This document shows, in pieces, positions 8,584 through 16,759 of a stretch of 64,000 bases of DNA. Under the pieces are notes generated by a model that saw only the letters and a list, made by a program, of their open reading frames with translations, did no database searches and was not told the DNA's origin. The position numbers were made by a program, and so were the translations under genes. Source of the stretch: Lentilactobacillus kribbianus (GTDB lineage: Bacteria > Bacillota > Bacilli > Lactobacillales > Lactobacillaceae); the NCBI RefSeq assembly GCF_013184075.1, contig NZ_JABEQQ010000001.1:744001-808000 (forward strand), given 5' to 3'. Each line of letters begins with the position of its first letter. Position 1 is the stretch's first letter.

Positions 8584-10524
8584 ATGAGTTATTTAGAACT
8601 GCGAGATATCAGAAAATCGTATTATCTCGGTAACCAGGAGTTCAAAGTTTTAAAAGGCATTAACTTGAATTTTGAACGGGGTGAATTCGTTTCGATCTTA
8701 GGAGAATCTGGTGGTGGGAAATCAACCTTGATGAACATCATTGGGGGACTAGATTCCAACTATGAAGGAGACGTTTTCTTAAAGGGTGAATCATTACGTC
8801 ATGAAACTACCAAGCAACTGGATGCTTATCGCCGACAAACGATCGGGTTTATTTTCCAAAACTTCAACCTAATCAGTCATTTGACGATTTTACAAAACGT
8901 GATGGTTTCATTGGAAATGACCTCACTATCACACGCCGAACAAGAAGAACGAGCCAAAGAGTTACTTGATAAAGTAGGACTAACGGAACACATCAAGAAG
9001 TTTCCTAACCAACTTTCTGGTGGTCAAAAACAACGGGTAGCGATTGCTCGAGCCTTGGCTTCTGATCCAGAAATTATCATTGCCGATGAACCCACCGGAG
9101 CCTTGGATAGTGAAAATACCAAGGAAATTTTGCAATTGTTATATCAAATTGCAGCGGAAGGTAAATTAGTGATTACCGTTACTCATTCGCAAACGGTTGC
9201 TGATTATGGAACCCGAATTGTGCGCTTGGCTGATGGTCAAATCAGTGAAGATATAGAGTTAAAGCCGGCATATCCAGCTGATAGTGAACACGAACTGGCC
9301 ACTCACACTCTACGTTTTGGGGCAACCTTAAAAATGGCACTGGATAATATGAAGTACAATTGGAAACGGAATTTACTGATTATTATCGGGGCTGCTATCG
9401 GAATTTTCTCAGTGATCTTAATGCAAGGGCTGGGGAATGGGGTCCAAGGGTATATGAATCACGAAATTTACTCCCAAATTAATCCTAACGCGGTTCAGGT
9501 GGCTAAAAACGTGTCGTCCGATGAACTAGCGGAAGGCTCGAAGAAAGTTAACTTAACTAATCAGGATCGACAACGTTTTGAAAAAATTAAAAACGTTAAA
9601 GACGTCCAAGAAGGTTACTATGTTCAAGGCGGAACCCGGCTTCAAAATGGTAAAAAAACGGCCAACCTTCAAATGATGCAAACCTACAATGACACCATCA
9701 AGAAAAAGTCTATCAAACAAGGTCATGCACCAAAAAATGGTGAAATTTTATTAACCAAAGAAAACGCACAAAAGTTGAATAAAAAAGATACTAATGCGTT
9801 GATTGGCAAAAAAATTACTTACACCCAAACAGTGATGAATGATCAAAAACAACCGGTTCAATTGAAACAAGATTTGACGGTTAGCGGCATTGCTAGTGCT
9901 AACTCAGGTTCCACTTCAGTTACTTATAAGACATTAAAACAAATGTACGCTGATCAAAATATTAAGTTAGCACCTAACTTTATGACGGTGGTAATTAAAG
10001 GTAATGCTAAAAATGTTAAACCGGTTCAAACCAAGATCAAAGATTACAAGACCGGCAAGAAAGCGACCTATACCATCACTGGTGCTGGTGCCATCGTTGA
10101 TACTTTAAATACCTATATCGACTTAGCGGTAAACGTTTTGGCAGCTATTGCCGGTATTTCTCTCTTGGTATCTGCGATTATGATTATTGTCGTTTTATAC
10201 ATCAGTGTTTCAGAACGAACCAAAGAAATCGGTATTTTACGGGCATTGGGTGCTTCTAAAGGCAGTATTCGGAATCTGTTCTTCTCGGAAGCATTCTTCA
10301 TTGGCTTGTTCGCTGCCATTTTAGCGATCGCCTTAGCTTTACTTATTCAAGTCGGAGCCAACTCATTATCACAAGCCGGCATTCATTACGCAATTATGCA
10401 AATTAGTGGTAGTAACATTGCCTTTGGGGCAATCGTTTCCATCGTGATTAGTTTACTTGCGGCACTTTCACCAGCTGGGCGGGCTGCTCGATTAGATCCA
10501 ATTGAAAGTTTAAGTTACGAATAA
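8584..10524 (+). CDS. ABC transporter, fused ATPase and MacB/FtsX-type permease
   Basis: A 646-residue polypeptide combining both halves of a type VII (MacB-like) ABC system. Residues 1-225 form the ATPase: Walker [10 protein letters not shown], the signature LSGGQKQR and Walker [14 protein letters not shown] linker leads to a first membrane helix (about 265-285, [20 protein letters not shown]), a large extracytoplasmic domain (about 290-515) and three C-terminal helices of the FtsX domain with the typical [15 protein letters not shown]. MacB-like systems move substrates or force across the envelope (antimicrobial peptide or bacteriocin efflux, lipid or protein release). No substrate can be named. 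There is no MacA-like membrane-fusion gene next to it. AGGAGG (8573-8578) sets the start. Monocistronic. Confidence 0.9.
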   Translation: MSYLELRDIRKSYYLGNQEFKVLKGINLNFERGEFVSILGESGGGKSTLMNIIGGLDSNYEGDVFLKGESLRHETTKQLDAYRRQTIGFIFQNFNLISHLTILQNVMVSLEMTSLSHAEQEERAKELLDKVGLTEHIKKFPNQLSGGQKQRVAIARALASDPEIIIADEPTGALDSENTKEILQLLYQIAAEGKLVITVTHSQTVADYGTRIVRLADGQISEDIELKPAYPADSEHELATHTLRFGATLKMALDNMKYNWKRNLLIIIGAAIGIFSVILMQGLGNGVQGYMNHEIYSQINPNAVQVAKNVSSDELAEGSKKVNLTNQDRQRFEKIKNVKDVQEGYYVQGGTRLQNGKKTANLQMMQTYNDTIKKKSIKQGHAPKNGEILLTKENAQKLNKKDTNALIGKKITYTQTVMNDQKQPVQLKQDLTVSGIASANSGSTSVTYKTLKQMYADQNIKLAPNFMTVVIKGNAKNVKPVQTKIKDYKTGKKATYTITGAGAIVDTLNTYIDLAVNVLAAIAGISLLVSAIMIIVVLYISVSERTKEIGILRALGASKGSIRNLFFSEAFFIGLFAAILAIALALLIQVGANSLSQAGIHYAIMQISGSNIAFGAIVSIVISLLAALSPAGRAARLDPIESLSYE

Positions 10525-10540
10525 AACGGTTAAATTAAAG

Positions 10541-10573
10541 AAGTCTAACGAAATAATTTCGTTGGGCTTTTTT
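10541..10573 (+). terminator. Terminator after the ABC exporter gene
   Basis: AAGTCTAACGAA pairs with TTCGTTGGGCTT (two wobble pairs) and is followed by a T-run. Confidence 0.75.
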
Positions 10574-10652
10574 GCTGCCGTTAAGCGCTTAAACGTGATA
10601 TTCTAAAGGAGAACCAATGGATGATTAGTAACCTGTCGTGGGAGGGATTCTT

Positions 10653-11132
10653 ATGAAGAAAAGTTCGATGGCTTTATTAACTTTGTTAGCTGGATTAATG
10701 CTGGGTGGTGGCGTGGTAACAACCGCCCAAGCGGCGACTTGGCATTCAGGGATGCCGGCAGAATTTGAAGGTCAGTGGAAGAAACATGCGGGCTACACTA
10801 TGGATATCCAAAAAGCGGTGGGGATGATTGTTAACCACCAAAAAACCAGCGAATTGGCCGATGTTTTTCAAGCTCATGAAGGTTACTTTTTAACGATTAA
10901 TCATCAACGACCAATCGTGAAGGTGAACGTGCCCTATGCTTATAAGCGGACGGGAAAAAACACCTACATGCTTAAATATAAAAAAGAAAATAGTAATAAA
11001 ATCAAAGTCGGCTACCTCAAACGCTACACTAAAGATATGATTGGGTTTAAGCCTCAGGGAAGCACTACTTATCACATTTATAATAGTCGCAAACCAGTGG
11101 TAAACATTGGTAATAACTGGTTGGGACGCTAA
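10653..11132 (+). CDS. Small secreted protein, unrecognised
   Basis: Start at ATG 10653 behind GGAGGG (10641-10646). The 159-residue product has a clear Sec signal peptide: KK, a hydrophobic core LLTLLAGLMLGGGVV, and a cleavage site after TTAQA. The mature part begins TWHSGMPAEFEGQWKKH and is rich in Lys, Tyr and beta-prone residues with no cysteine. The opening, where a pre-folded small beta domain would start with a Pro...GxW motif, resembles that of the other small secreted protein of this window at 48948-49394 (PKNMRGNWYVY). The two may belong to one lactobacillar secreted family. Function unknown. A 12-bp palindrome-like TTAAGCGCTTAA lies upstream near 10581. Confidence 0.75.
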   Translation: MKKSSMALLTLLAGLMLGGGVVTTAQAATWHSGMPAEFEGQWKKHAGYTMDIQKAVGMIVNHQKTSELADVFQAHEGYFLTINHQRPIVKVNVPYAYKRTGKNTYMLKYKKENSNKIKVGYLKRYTKDMIGFKPQGSTTYHIYNSRKPVVNIGNNWLGR

Positions 11133-11133
11133 T

Positions 11134-11164
11134 AAAAAGCCACCGCAAATGCGGTGGCTTTTTT
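11134..11164. terminator. Bidirectional terminator
   Basis: A 12-bp perfect stem (AAAGCCACCGCA / TGCGGTGGCTTT) with a 2-base loop lies between convergent genes. Confidence 0.85.
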
Positions 11165-11176
11165 GTTTGTTTAAGT

Positions 11177-12283
11177 TTAATTAGTTAAATCTTGATATGC
11201 CCGACTATAAGCATTGACGGCTTTCATCGCAGCGGCCACATCATCTGGAGTAACGGTGAATGGCATTTCACTCATAGTGTCGTTAGGAGCGCACGCCACT
11301 TCACCCACCTCTAGCAATTCGGTATCGGTTACTTTATCGATAGCTAAATCAGCGAAGTTAGTTGGTAATCCAAGAGCTAAGTCGAAGTCGAGATATTGAT
11401 CAAAGACGTCGGTAGGGACCCCTTCGAGCATCAATTGAACTAAAGTTCCAAAAGCGACTTTTTCGCCGTGGGTCTTTTCATGAATTGGACCGTGTAAAGC
11501 AGTCAAACCATTGTGAATAGCGTGAGCAGCAGCAAGTCCGCCACTTTCAAAACCGACACCACTCATTAAAGTATTGGCCTCAACGATTTTTTTAAAGGCA
11601 CTAGTAACTACGTTGGCTCTGGAAGCTTCGATAGCTTGCATACCATATTCAAATAAAGTTTCTTCACATTTTTGGGCAACGGCGTTTCCAACTAAAGTTT
11701 GTGTCCCACCTAGCATGGTTTGACCGTTGGATTGAGCCACAGCTTGGGCTTCGACGTTGGTAGCTAATGCATCGGCAATCCCGGAAGCTAATAAGCGAGT
11801 GGGAGCTTGAGCGATAATTTCGGTATCAACAAGCACTAAATCAGGGTTCTTACTATAGAAACGATACTTATCAAATTTTCCGTCGGGGGTATAAATGACG
11901 GATAGACGTGAACAAGGGGCATCAGTGGAAGCTAAGCTAGGTAGGATGGCCACTGGTAAGTGTAAATTGTCAGCAATGGCTTTTGCGGAATCTAGCGTTT
12001 TACCACCACCGAGGCCAATGATGAGATCAGCATGGAAATTATTACAGATTTCAGTAATGCGGTTGATTTCTTCGTCAGAAGCTTCGCCACCGAATTCTAC
12101 GGTTTGAACGTTAAAGCCACTATCGCCTAGGTAGCTAGCTAAATCGTTACCGGCAATCTGCCAAACGATGCTGTCAGCTATTAAGACTGGTTGATGACCT
12201 AACTTACCTAAAGAATCAGCACAATACTTTAATGCGCCCTTACCTTGTTCATAAGTTGCGGGACTACCAAAAATTTGAGTCAT
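11177..12283 (-). CDS. gldA: Glycerol dehydrogenase
   Basis: NAD-dependent oxidation of glycerol to dihydroxyacetone, or the reverse reaction. I start at the ATG at 12283 (MTQIFGSP...) because GGGAGGA lies seven bases upstream; this gives 368 aa, normal for the family. The iron-containing/GldA-type fold is shown by LIIGLGGGKTLDSAKAIAD (NAD loop), SLASTDAPCS, the metal-ligand aspartate in SGIADALAT and the metal histidines in AAHAIHNGL and THGEKVAFG. Together with glpK upstream the organism has both the phosphorylating and the oxidative entry to glycerol metabolism, although the genes are 8 kb apart and separately transcribed. Confidence 0.93.
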   Translation of the reverse strand: MTQIFGSPATYEQGKGALKYCADSLGKLGHQPVLIADSIVWQIAGNDLASYLGDSGFNVQTVEFGGEASDEEINRITEICNNFHADLIIGLGGGKTLDSAKAIADNLHLPVAILPSLASTDAPCSRLSVIYTPDGKFDKYRFYSKNPDLVLVDTEIIAQAPTRLLASGIADALATNVEAQAVAQSNGQTMLGGTQTLVGNAVAQKCEETLFEYGMQAIEASRANVVTSAFKKIVEANTLMSGVGFESGGLAAAHAIHNGLTALHGPIHEKTHGEKVAFGTLVQLMLEGVPTDVFDQYLDFDLALGLPTNFADLAIDKVTDTELLEVGEVACAPNDTMSEMPFTVTPDDVAAAMKAVNAYSRAYQDLTN

Positions 12284-12547
12284 AACATTTCCTCCCAAAG
12301 TATATTTGTTGAAGACAAGTTCAGCTTATCACAATCTGGGAATGGTGGTGCATTTTTAAATCAATTGAACTATATAAAAGTTAGTTAATACTGTGGATAA
12401 CTATGAGTTTATGAAAAAGTGATGTGTTAGATAAGAAACGTTTGTTAAAGTAATGCCTTATATTATCTATAATGAAAAGTTCATGGTATGTTGTAGTCAG
12501 ATAAAAAGAAAACGCATTTAGGGATCATTCTATGGGAGAAAATTATT

Positions 12548-13918
12548 ATGACAACACGTAAACTAATTAGTAGCTTAATGTTAGCCGGATTAATTCTGGG
12601 TTCAGGAGCCACCGCGGTTTCTGCCACTTCCATGGCTAATGCGCCAGTGACTACGAGTCAAAGTACTCAAAGAGTTGCCGATAAAGAATCAGATTTTGAA
12701 ATTGTAGATAATATGATTACAGGGGCTAAAAATAAAAAAATTACCAGTTTAACGATTCCCGCTAATATGAATGCTGATGGGATTGCTGTTGGTGCTTTTG
12801 AAAAAAATCAATATCCTAATTTAACTACAGTTGACCTAAGTAAAGCATCAAACGGATTTATCGTTGGTAACAGTGCCTTTGCCGAAAGTAATGTCACCAC
12901 GGTACATTTACCAGGAAAAGGTAACATTGCGGATAATGCATTCTATGGCTGCAAAATTAATTATGTAGTAAATCATGATAGTGGTGGGAAATTAAGTATG
13001 GAAGATAATGCCTTTGCTAGCCAAAATCTATCATTAGATTACACTGGCGAAACTAAGCAAGGTACCGAAATCCTGTTAGCGGATATTTTGAAGAATAATC
13101 CACAATTTTTAAAGAATAACGGTAAAACTAATTTCTTACAAGTGGTTGATGCTGAAGTATTAGAAAATAATGCTGGATATAAAATCGGTAAAAATGCTGC
13201 CGGTCAACCCGTATTAATTATTACAGATACAGGGATTGAATCAATCAAGTTGAGTGTCAGCTTTACTAGTAATCAGGAAGGACATTCTATCGGTGGCTAC
13301 TCGATTGGTAGCTTGGACTTGAACTTGAATAATGTGACTGATAAAGATGATGGAGAAGGACCTGGTGATGGTACAGGTGAACAACCAGGTGGTGGCACAG
13401 GTATCCCTGGCGACTTAAACGACCGGGATAATGGTCAAAGTCTTGGTAAGGGCGAATCAGTAACCTTCAAATTCCCATACAAGATCATGATTAATAAGAA
13501 CATTTGGCGTCACAAAGATGTTCAAATGACTCAGCGAATTCAACGCTACATCGGTAATGGTGTGAAGCGAGTAGATCGAAAGGTATTGAATATTGTTGGT
13601 GCTGCCAAGACCAAGAAAGGAACGTTACGTTATCGCGTTGAAGGTGGTGGCTATGTAACGGCAAATCCTAAGTTCGTTGTGAGTCTTTACTACGCTGGAA
13701 CTCCTAAGACTATCAAGGTGCTCAACAAGAAGGGAATTAACAGTTACCCAACTAGTAAGTTGAACCGTCCCGACATGGTTAAGCATCATAAGAAGGGTTC
13801 CATTCTCAAGATTAAGCGAATTGTTTGGCGGGCTGGTAAGATTACCCGTTACCAATTAACTAACGGTAAGTACATTACCGCCAACAAGCAATTAGTCATC
13901 TGGGATCAATATAAATAA
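12548..13918 (+). CDS. BspA-like LRR surface protein with C-terminal DUF5776
   Basis: A 456-residue secreted protein. Residues 1-27 are a signal peptide ending near AVSA. Residues about 50-160 hold several degenerate BspA-type leucine-rich repeats (LTIPANM, AFEKNQYPNLTTVDL, SAFAESNVTTVHLPG, NAFYGCKINYVV, NAFASQNLSL). Then follow a beta-rich segment and a Gly/Asp/Pro linker (about 275-300, GEGPGDGTGEQPGGGTG). The C-terminal 155 residues form a basic two-part domain (KIMINKNIWRHKDVQ ... YQLTNGKYITANKQLVI) that I recognise as the lactobacillar DUF5776 type, thought to bind cell-wall polymers. No LPxTG motif, so attachment is probably non-covalent. A likely role is adhesion or surface display; the ligand is unknown. 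Confidence 0.8.
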   Translation: MTTRKLISSLMLAGLILGSGATAVSATSMANAPVTTSQSTQRVADKESDFEIVDNMITGAKNKKITSLTIPANMNADGIAVGAFEKNQYPNLTTVDLSKASNGFIVGNSAFAESNVTTVHLPGKGNIADNAFYGCKINYVVNHDSGGKLSMEDNAFASQNLSLDYTGETKQGTEILLADILKNNPQFLKNNGKTNFLQVVDAEVLENNAGYKIGKNAAGQPVLIITDTGIESIKLSVSFTSNQEGHSIGGYSIGSLDLNLNNVTDKDDGEGPGDGTGEQPGGGTGIPGDLNDRDNGQSLGKGESVTFKFPYKIMINKNIWRHKDVQMTQRIQRYIGNGVKRVDRKVLNIVGAAKTKKGTLRYRVEGGGYVTANPKFVVSLYYAGTPKTIKVLNKKGINSYPTSKLNRPDMVKHHKKGSILKIKRIVWRAGKITRYQLTNGKYITANKQLVIWDQYK

Positions 13919-13933
13919 ATATTAATTTCCAGC

Positions 13934-13965
13934 AAAGTCCGCCCTTAGTGGTGGGCTTTTTATTT
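13934..13965 (+). terminator. Terminator after the BspA-like gene
   Basis: AAAGTCCGCC pairs with GGTGGGCTTT (wobbles) with a 6-base loop and T-rich tail. Confidence 0.7.
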
Positions 13966-14092
13966 GTTAAGCTGATGACAGCAGGGTTGCAACGCTCTCA
14001 AAGTCGGCGGTAGTTATCACCGTGGTTGCTCTTTTACAATTGAACTCGTGACAAGGGCCCTTGGATCAATTCGCTTAAAGGACTGAATCCAA

Positions 14093-14341
14093 ATGAAAAC
14101 TAACGAAACGATAACGACCATTCAACAACTCTTAGATACCCCGGAGCAAGCCGCCTTTAACTATCTCTTGAGCAAGCAACACGAGCGCATTATTTATGGT
14201 GCCCTCAAGCGACTACACGTTTATCGGCGCTACTCGGAGTTCGATGATTTAGTGCAAGAGGGCCGACTCGCCTTCATTCGGACCTATCTAAAAGCACCGG
14301 CGCACTATTCACAAAAATTCCTCCTCAAGTTGGTTTGCTGA
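14093..14341 (+). pseudogene. N-terminal fragment of a SigH/ComX-like sigma factor
   Basis: An 82-residue open frame whose sequence resembles region 2 of the alternative sigma factors of lactobacilli (SigH/ComX type): NYLLSKQHERIIYGALKRLHV followed by EFDDLVQEGRLAFIRTY, the latter being the core-polymerase-binding DLVQEG motif. Full-length relatives, as I know them, are roughly 150-200 residues and continue through regions 2.4 and 4. Here the frame stops after PAHYSQKFLLKLVC, and I see no continuation in another frame before the AT-rich promoter region that follows. No strong ribosome binding site (AAAGGA 10 bases upstream). I read it as a decayed or truncated gene; a short functional peptide cannot be excluded. 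Confidence 0.55.
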
Positions 14342-14352
14342 TAACGCTTACA
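14339..14352 (+). promoter_or_regulatory. Perfect cre (CcpA operator) match
   Basis: TGATAACGCTTACA fits TGWNANCGNTNWCA at every position. It overlaps the stop codon of the sigma-factor fragment and lies just upstream of a TATAAT (14364-14369), so it could repress a promoter reading toward the secreted protein gene at 14533. Confidence 0.65.
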
Positions 14353-14470
14353 ATTAGCGCAGTTATAATATTATCATTAGTTCACGTTTATTCCAATCAA
14401 ATTATTGAAAAGATGGTCATTTAGCTATATTTATCAAAAATCCACTAAACGAAAAATTTTCCGTTTGGTT

Positions 14471-14499
14471 ATGACAGTCGTTAATAAATAAGTTATAAT
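14471..14499 (+). promoter_or_regulatory. Promoter of the secreted propeller-like gene
   Basis: ATGACA (-35, 14471-14476) and TATAAT (-10, 14494-14499) are separated by 17 bases. The start codon lies 34 bases downstream of the -10. Confidence 0.65.
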
Positions 14500-14532
14500 T
14501 AAATTGTTAAATAATTATTAGGAGTGAAGATT

Positions 14533-15723
14533 GTGAAGGAACGATTAATGTTTTGGGGGATTGCGACCGCTATGTTAGGTACCATTGGTGGTATGAGTTT
14601 TAATAACTCATTTAACCAAGGCGAACTAGTAGCTCATGCTGCTAAAGCCAAGTATACTGGTAAATCTGGCGGGATTAAGCAATATAAGGTTAGTGGAAAT
14701 GTTTTGTCGGGAGTAACTAGCAAAGGTTTTAAGACTGTGAATGTCAGCAAGAAGTATATGGCTGGCAAGGTGGGTAAGTATGATAGTGGATCTTCTTATG
14801 CTAGTTGGATGAAACCAGGTGCAGATCATATTCAAACAACGGCTAACGTCATCAAGTCCTCAGCACATAAGGGCGCGGCTTATAGCTTCAAGACAGCTGC
14901 TTTCTTACCTTTATTGCCTAAGTCAAGTCCGTTATACGATTATATTCGGACACCACAGGCAGCTGCTTTTTCTAAGAATGGTAAGGAACTCTTTGTGGTT
15001 TACACGAAGGGTGGTACCACTTCTGATTGGAGCAAGAACAAGCAAGGTTTTGTTGTGAAGTATGACTGGAGCAAGATTAAGAACAAGGGAATCGATCTTC
15101 GTTCAACTTCCACTTACAACAGTATTAAAAAATACATTCATATTGGACCTACATTCGCTACTGGTCACGGTCAACAATTTGCGTTGAATCCTAAGACTAA
15201 CGAATTGTGGTTAACTCGTGATCGGACTGCTGGTAAGATTTTAATGCAACGAATCAACCAAAGTTCTTTAAAACCAGACCAAGCGATTACTTTCAGTATG
15301 GGTAAGCAACAAATGGGTGCTCAATTAACCTTTGATAAAAACGGTTATGCTTACTGGAGTAACGTTACAGCTAAGGCTTGGAGCAATTGTCCAAAGGGAA
15401 CCATGAAGTTTTATCGTGGTAAGATAGGGACTGGTTCGACTTACTTCAAGATGGTTAAGCGCGGTATTCGTTATGCACCAGGTGCTACCGTTCAAAGTAT
15501 GGGTTACAACCCAGTTAAAAACCGTGTCTACGTGGTAGCTGATAACGGTATTACTTCAATTGCAGCTAACAAATTTGATAAATTAAGTGCTAAAGATATT
15601 GACCAAAATAAATTCAGTGGCTCCCGCGAATTTGAGGGTTTGATTTTTGATCCAACCAATAAATCCGCTAAGAATGGTTATTTACTATCTAACCGTGGTC
15701 CTGAACTACTTAAAATGTATTAG
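14533..15723 (+). CDS. Secreted protein, possible beta-propeller
   Basis: Start at GTG 14533, eight bases after TAGGAG; an earlier GTG overlaps that site. 396 residues. The N-terminus is a signal peptide (MKERLMFWGIATAMLGTIGG ... AHA). The mature protein is rich in Lys, Ser, Gly and Tyr, with recurring blade-like units that pair a 'natural' segment with a Trp or Tyr strand: AAAFSKNGKELFVVYT, QFALNPKTNELWLTRD, QLTFDKNGYAYWSN, MGYNPVKNRVYVVADN, EGLIFDPTNKSAKNGYLLSN. This spacing of about 40-60 residues suggests a beta-propeller, which is inference. No wall anchor or catalytic motif is visible. It sits in a cluster of wall-associated genes and a terminator follows. Confidence 0.7.
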   Translation: MKERLMFWGIATAMLGTIGGMSFNNSFNQGELVAHAAKAKYTGKSGGIKQYKVSGNVLSGVTSKGFKTVNVSKKYMAGKVGKYDSGSSYASWMKPGADHIQTTANVIKSSAHKGAAYSFKTAAFLPLLPKSSPLYDYIRTPQAAAFSKNGKELFVVYTKGGTTSDWSKNKQGFVVKYDWSKIKNKGIDLRSTSTYNSIKKYIHIGPTFATGHGQQFALNPKTNELWLTRDRTAGKILMQRINQSSLKPDQAITFSMGKQQMGAQLTFDKNGYAYWSNVTAKAWSNCPKGTMKFYRGKIGTGSTYFKMVKRGIRYAPGATVQSMGYNPVKNRVYVVADNGITSIAANKFDKLSAKDIDQNKFSGSREFEGLIFDPTNKSAKNGYLLSNRGPELLKMY

Positions 15724-15752
15724 AAAAAGCGTGGCTGCGGCCACGCTTTTTT
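15724..15752 (+). terminator. Terminator after the propeller-like gene
   Basis: AAAAGCGTGG pairs with CCACGCTTTT (loop CTGCGG) with a T-run. Confidence 0.85.
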
Positions 15753-15888
15753 AGTTGCTTCTCTAGACCAATGTTACAAATCATTAGATTTTATTAACAT
15801 TTGTTACACAATAAAATTAACAAAGCCCTAAAACTGGGGTCTAACGACACATTATAACCAAAATGGCCTGTCATAATCTTTTACTTGT

Positions 15889-15917
15889 TTGACATTTTCT
15901 CGTGCTGGTTCTGTAGT
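15889..15917 (+). promoter_or_regulatory. Promoter of the NlpC/P60 gene
   Basis: TTGACA (15889-15894) and TGTAGT (15912-15917) are spaced 17 bases apart, 55 bases before the TTG start at 15973. Confidence 0.65.
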
Positions 15918-15972
15918 AATGACACTTTATACTAAGAATCATAAATTAAAGTTAAATCGCGGAGGAAATGTT

Positions 15973-16734
15973 TTGAATAAACCTGTTAAATTATTAACCA
16001 TTCTCGGGCTTGGCCTTTCAGTTGCTTCTATTGGTACGACCATCGTTCCTGCTACGACACACGCAAGTACTACAATGAAAATTTCTCAATTAAAGAATAT
16101 CTCTAAAAAAGAATATGTTAAAAAGTCTACTAAAGGTTGGACTTACAATATTAATACTAACAAGAGCAGCTTTACTAGCTGGGGTAAAAAGACTCATTAC
16201 TTAAAGAATTATCCTAATACTACCTGGGTAGCTACTAAGTCAATGTACATAACTCCTCAAGGTAAATCAGCTGGCCTTTATTATTATGTAACTAATGGTC
16301 ACGGTGACGTGAGTGGTTGGATCTGGAGTGGCTATTTGAAAGCTAAACCAACTAAGAACAAGAATACTTTTGATAAAGTTTATAACACTGCTAAAAAGTA
16401 CAAGGGTACTCGTTATGTTTACGGTGGAACCACCCCATCTGGCTTTGACTGCTCCGGCTATACTCAATACGTTTTCAAGCACTCAATCAATAAGAGTATT
16501 TCACGCACTGCACAAGCACAATACAATTCCACTAAAAAAGTTTCTAGTTCAAATACCCAAAAAGGTGATCTAGTTTATTTCGGAACTAGCAAGAATAACA
16601 TCAGCCACGTAGGAATTAACATTGGTAACGGTAATATGATTGATTCTCAAAACCGCGGCGTTGTGATTGAAAAGATTAACTCACCATGGTGGCACAAAGT
16701 TGGCTATTCACGTCCAACGACCTTGCAACAATAA
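15973..16734 (+). CDS. Secreted NlpC/P60 peptidoglycan hydrolase
   Basis: Start at TTG 15973, seven bases after GGAGGAA; upstream open frame covers the promoter and is not used. 253 residues. A signal peptide ends near THAS. Residues about 45-125 form a wall-binding GW/SH3-like repeat (NPNTTWVATKSMYITP; YYVTNGHGDVSGWIWSGYL style). Residues about 135-250 form the NlpC/P60 papain-like domain with the catalytic cysteine in GFDCSGYTQYVF and histidine in ISHVGINIGNG. The family cleaves D-gamma-glutamyl-meso-DAP or -lysine bonds in stem peptides. It is followed 25 bp later by a GH25 muramidase gene, so the two can act together on the wall. No terminator separates them. Confidence 0.88.
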   Translation: MNKPVKLLTILGLGLSVASIGTTIVPATTHASTTMKISQLKNISKKEYVKKSTKGWTYNINTNKSSFTSWGKKTHYLKNYPNTTWVATKSMYITPQGKSAGLYYYVTNGHGDVSGWIWSGYLKAKPTKNKNTFDKVYNTAKKYKGTRYVYGGTTPSGFDCSGYTQYVFKHSINKSISRTAQAQYNSTKKVSSSNTQKGDLVYFGTSKNNISHVGINIGNGNMIDSQNRGVVIEKINSPWWHKVGYSRPTTLQQ

Positions 16735-16759
16735 AATATGGAACTAGGAGATTGTAATT

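Noticed and set aside
10579-10596. GTTAAGCGCTTAAAC as a cre site
   Set aside because: The central part fits, but the flanking TG and CA are missing; reported only as a palindrome.
12392-12400. TGTGGATAA, a perfect DnaA box; further DnaA-like boxes at 49510-49580
   Set aside because: A single 9-mer is expected by chance in 64 kb, and the second group lies in the integrase remnant; no clustered boxes with an AT-rich unwinding element.
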